Of a stretch of DNA of 64,000 bases, positions 62,530-64,000 are shown piece after piece. The DNA lies in assembly GCA_024741835.1 (NCBI GenBank), contig JAENRP010000056.1, forward strand, positions 98,157 to 162,156. Reading direction: 5' to 3'. A model generated the notes under the pieces. It made no database searches. It was not told the origin of the DNA and was given only the letters and a program-made list of their open reading frames with translations. The translations under genes were made by a program, and so were the position numbers. Every line of letters begins with the position of its first letter. Within the stretch, counting starts at the first letter, position 1. The DNA comes from Diplocarpon mali. Its lineage: Eukaryota > Ascomycota > Leotiomycetes > Helotiales > Drepanopezizaceae.

Positions 62530-64000
62530 AATCATCTATACCGCTTTCCTAAGCCTTTAGCCAAGCTTATAGGTTTTAAAGTGGTCCTAGCTTTATAAGA
62601 TTAGCCTAATGAAAGTCGCAAATCTTATATAAGGATCTTGTAAAATTTAAAGCGCAATACTAACTTAAATTAAGGTTATAATTAGTCCATTTGACCTAGT
62701 ACTCTAGTTTCTCTTAAGATAGGCGTATACTTAGTATCTTAAACACTTTATACTCTTCCTACCCTACGATCTTTTCTATAGTAGGCTAGGGTTATTCCTA
62801 ACTTAGCAAAGGGTTCTATAGATCTTTAAATAGTAGCTTTAGCGCAAAGATATCATATATTATAGAACCTATAGGCAGCTTAATTTAATATAAATTGCCT
62901 ACCTTCTTAAAAACCTTAAAAGGGCTATCCTATTAATTAGCTAATTTCTAGCTAAAGCAGTAGTTCTTAAGATTTTTTATCAAAAGGTAGACTATATCTC
63001 TAGGTTTCTAATCAATCTCCTTTTAATATTGATTTGTAAACTTACGCATTTTCTCTTAAGCGCATTCCATATTGCCTTTCGCTACTTCTTAAGCTAAGTA
63101 TATCCTCTCTACTACTAGCTTAACCTTTGCTTAATTCAATCTCTCTTATAGACTAAACGGTTTTAAAGAGATCTAATCCTAACTTATCTAAGGTGCAATT
63201 CCATACTTAAGCTAATATAGGATTATACTAATAGAAGCGTAAAGGAGGGTAGATTGCGTATAATCTATTAATAGAATCAGCTTACTCTAATTATCTTAAT
63301 AGTAATTAATAAAAGGCCTTAGCCTTAAATTAATATACTTATTTATAATCTCCATTTAGCCGTTAGTCTCCTTATAGTACGCTATAAAGAGTTTGATCTT
63401 AATACTAATAATATAGCAGAACTCTCTTTAAAATAAGGAGACGAATTAAGGGCCTTAGTCTAAGGTAATTATCTCTAAAGTATAGCCGAATCGATAAATC
63501 TATTAAACGAATAGTCAGGCAGTTCCTTAAGTGTTGATATCTTTTTAATAAGAAATTGTAATAGCGCTCTTACTAAGTTAGTTTATAAAAACCAGGATTC
63601 GATCAAAGCTATACTTATTAAAAGGGAAATCCTTAAAATCTATATACAAATGCTATATAAGATAGTTAGGAATAAGGAAGGGCTATAAAAGACCTAATTA
63701 CTTAATTATCTTCGAATATAAGAATTAATAAGGTCTATAATTTATAATAAATCTTTTATAATCCGAACCTATCCTAACCTAATAGTACTTAAAAGCAAGT
63801 AGCTAATAGGTCTTTAAGCCATTAGGGTGCGCGCTTAAAGGTTAGTTATAAGCTTCTTAGATTAAACGAGTATATAAAGGAGTATTATAGCGTATATAAA
63901 GACGCTCCTTAAAGCAAAGCAATCCGTCTTTTAAAGAGTAGTTCTTAAGGAGGTTAGCGCGAATCTCTTAAAAGGATTTGCAATTATCTTAATAAAGCTT
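62530..64000 (-). pseudogene. Chromovirus pol relic: integrase plus chromodomain
   Basis: Minus-strand translation gives FDRILVFIN (63586-63609), the DxGPxF integrase signature (63435-63470, preserved as D-stop-GP-stop-F), ETNG downstream, then a GNLYxIKLP-type GPY/F region near 62860-62920. A chromodomain follows at about 62650-62770 (EEYKVFKIL, then EY-stop-VKWTNYN). TAA/TAG stops replace Gln or Trp codons throughout. This C-terminal chromodomain places it among chromoviruses, whose chromodomain guides integration into heterochromatin. Confidence 0.85.

Larger units (their letters stand above)
60689..64000 (-). mobile_element. RIP-degraded Ty3/gypsy chromovirus, truncated by window end
   Basis: Read on the minus strand, the order is integrase, chromodomain, a spacer with an antisense frame, a polypurine tract and a 3' LTR. 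The whole block is TA-rich and CA-depleted while CpG persists, as expected of RIP at CpA. The 5' part (gag, protease, most of reverse transcriptase) lies beyond the window. Confidence 0.85.

Overview
The window looks like nuclear DNA of a filamentous ascomycete (Pezizomycotina). Genes are well spaced and carry short GT-AG introns of about 50-120 bp. The gene set is typical of such fungi: SCAP with a sterol-sensing domain, Rit1, GAP/YAT permeases, a MARVEL protein and an F-box protein. The gene-poor stretches contain transposon relics whose CA dinucleotides have largely become TA, so that former Gln codons are now TAA/TAG, as expected of repeat-induced point mutation (RIP). I cannot name the species.

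Layout. 0.2-2.0 kb: a secreted S10 carboxypeptidase-like protein lacking two of its three catalytic residues (minus). 4.8-5.3 kb: a short, internally deleted Tc1/mariner copy with an amplified terminus. 6.8-8.8 kb: amino-acid permease (plus). 9.9-10.1 kb: a solo-LTR-like repeat with a second copy at 26.2 kb. 11.8-12.5 kb: a Prx5-type peroxiredoxin, followed by a GGGTAT hexamer array. 13.3-20 kb: gene-poor, with a RIP-like 171-bp tandem duplication. 20.1-23.6 kb: SCAP. 27.6-28.2 kb: a small secreted protein. 29.4-29.8 kb: an F-box protein. 31.3-33.4 kb: a second amino-acid permease (minus). 35.3-36.7 kb: Rit1. 38.8-40.1 kb: a longer, RIP-degraded Tc1/mariner copy. 42.5-44.3 kb: an MFS transporter of vacuolar amino-acid type (minus). 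44.3-50.2 kb: AT-rich and gene-empty. 50.2-51.0 kb: a HAD hydrolase (minus). 54.0-54.9 kb: a MARVEL-like membrane protein. 56.4-60.0 kb: a large single-pass membrane protein. From about 60.7 kb to the window end: a heavily mutated Ty3/gypsy chromovirus, read on the minus strand, with an additional degraded coding frame in antisense between pol and the 3' LTR.

The genes do not form an obvious metabolic cluster. Several concern nutrient handling (two plasma-membrane-type permeases, a vacuolar-type MFS carrier, a carboxypeptidase homologue) and others are housekeeping or regulatory (SCAP, Rit1, peroxiredoxin). The main unusual signals are the S10 pseudo-peptidase, the tandemly amplified transposon terminus, and the antisense cysteine-rich frame inside the chromovirus.
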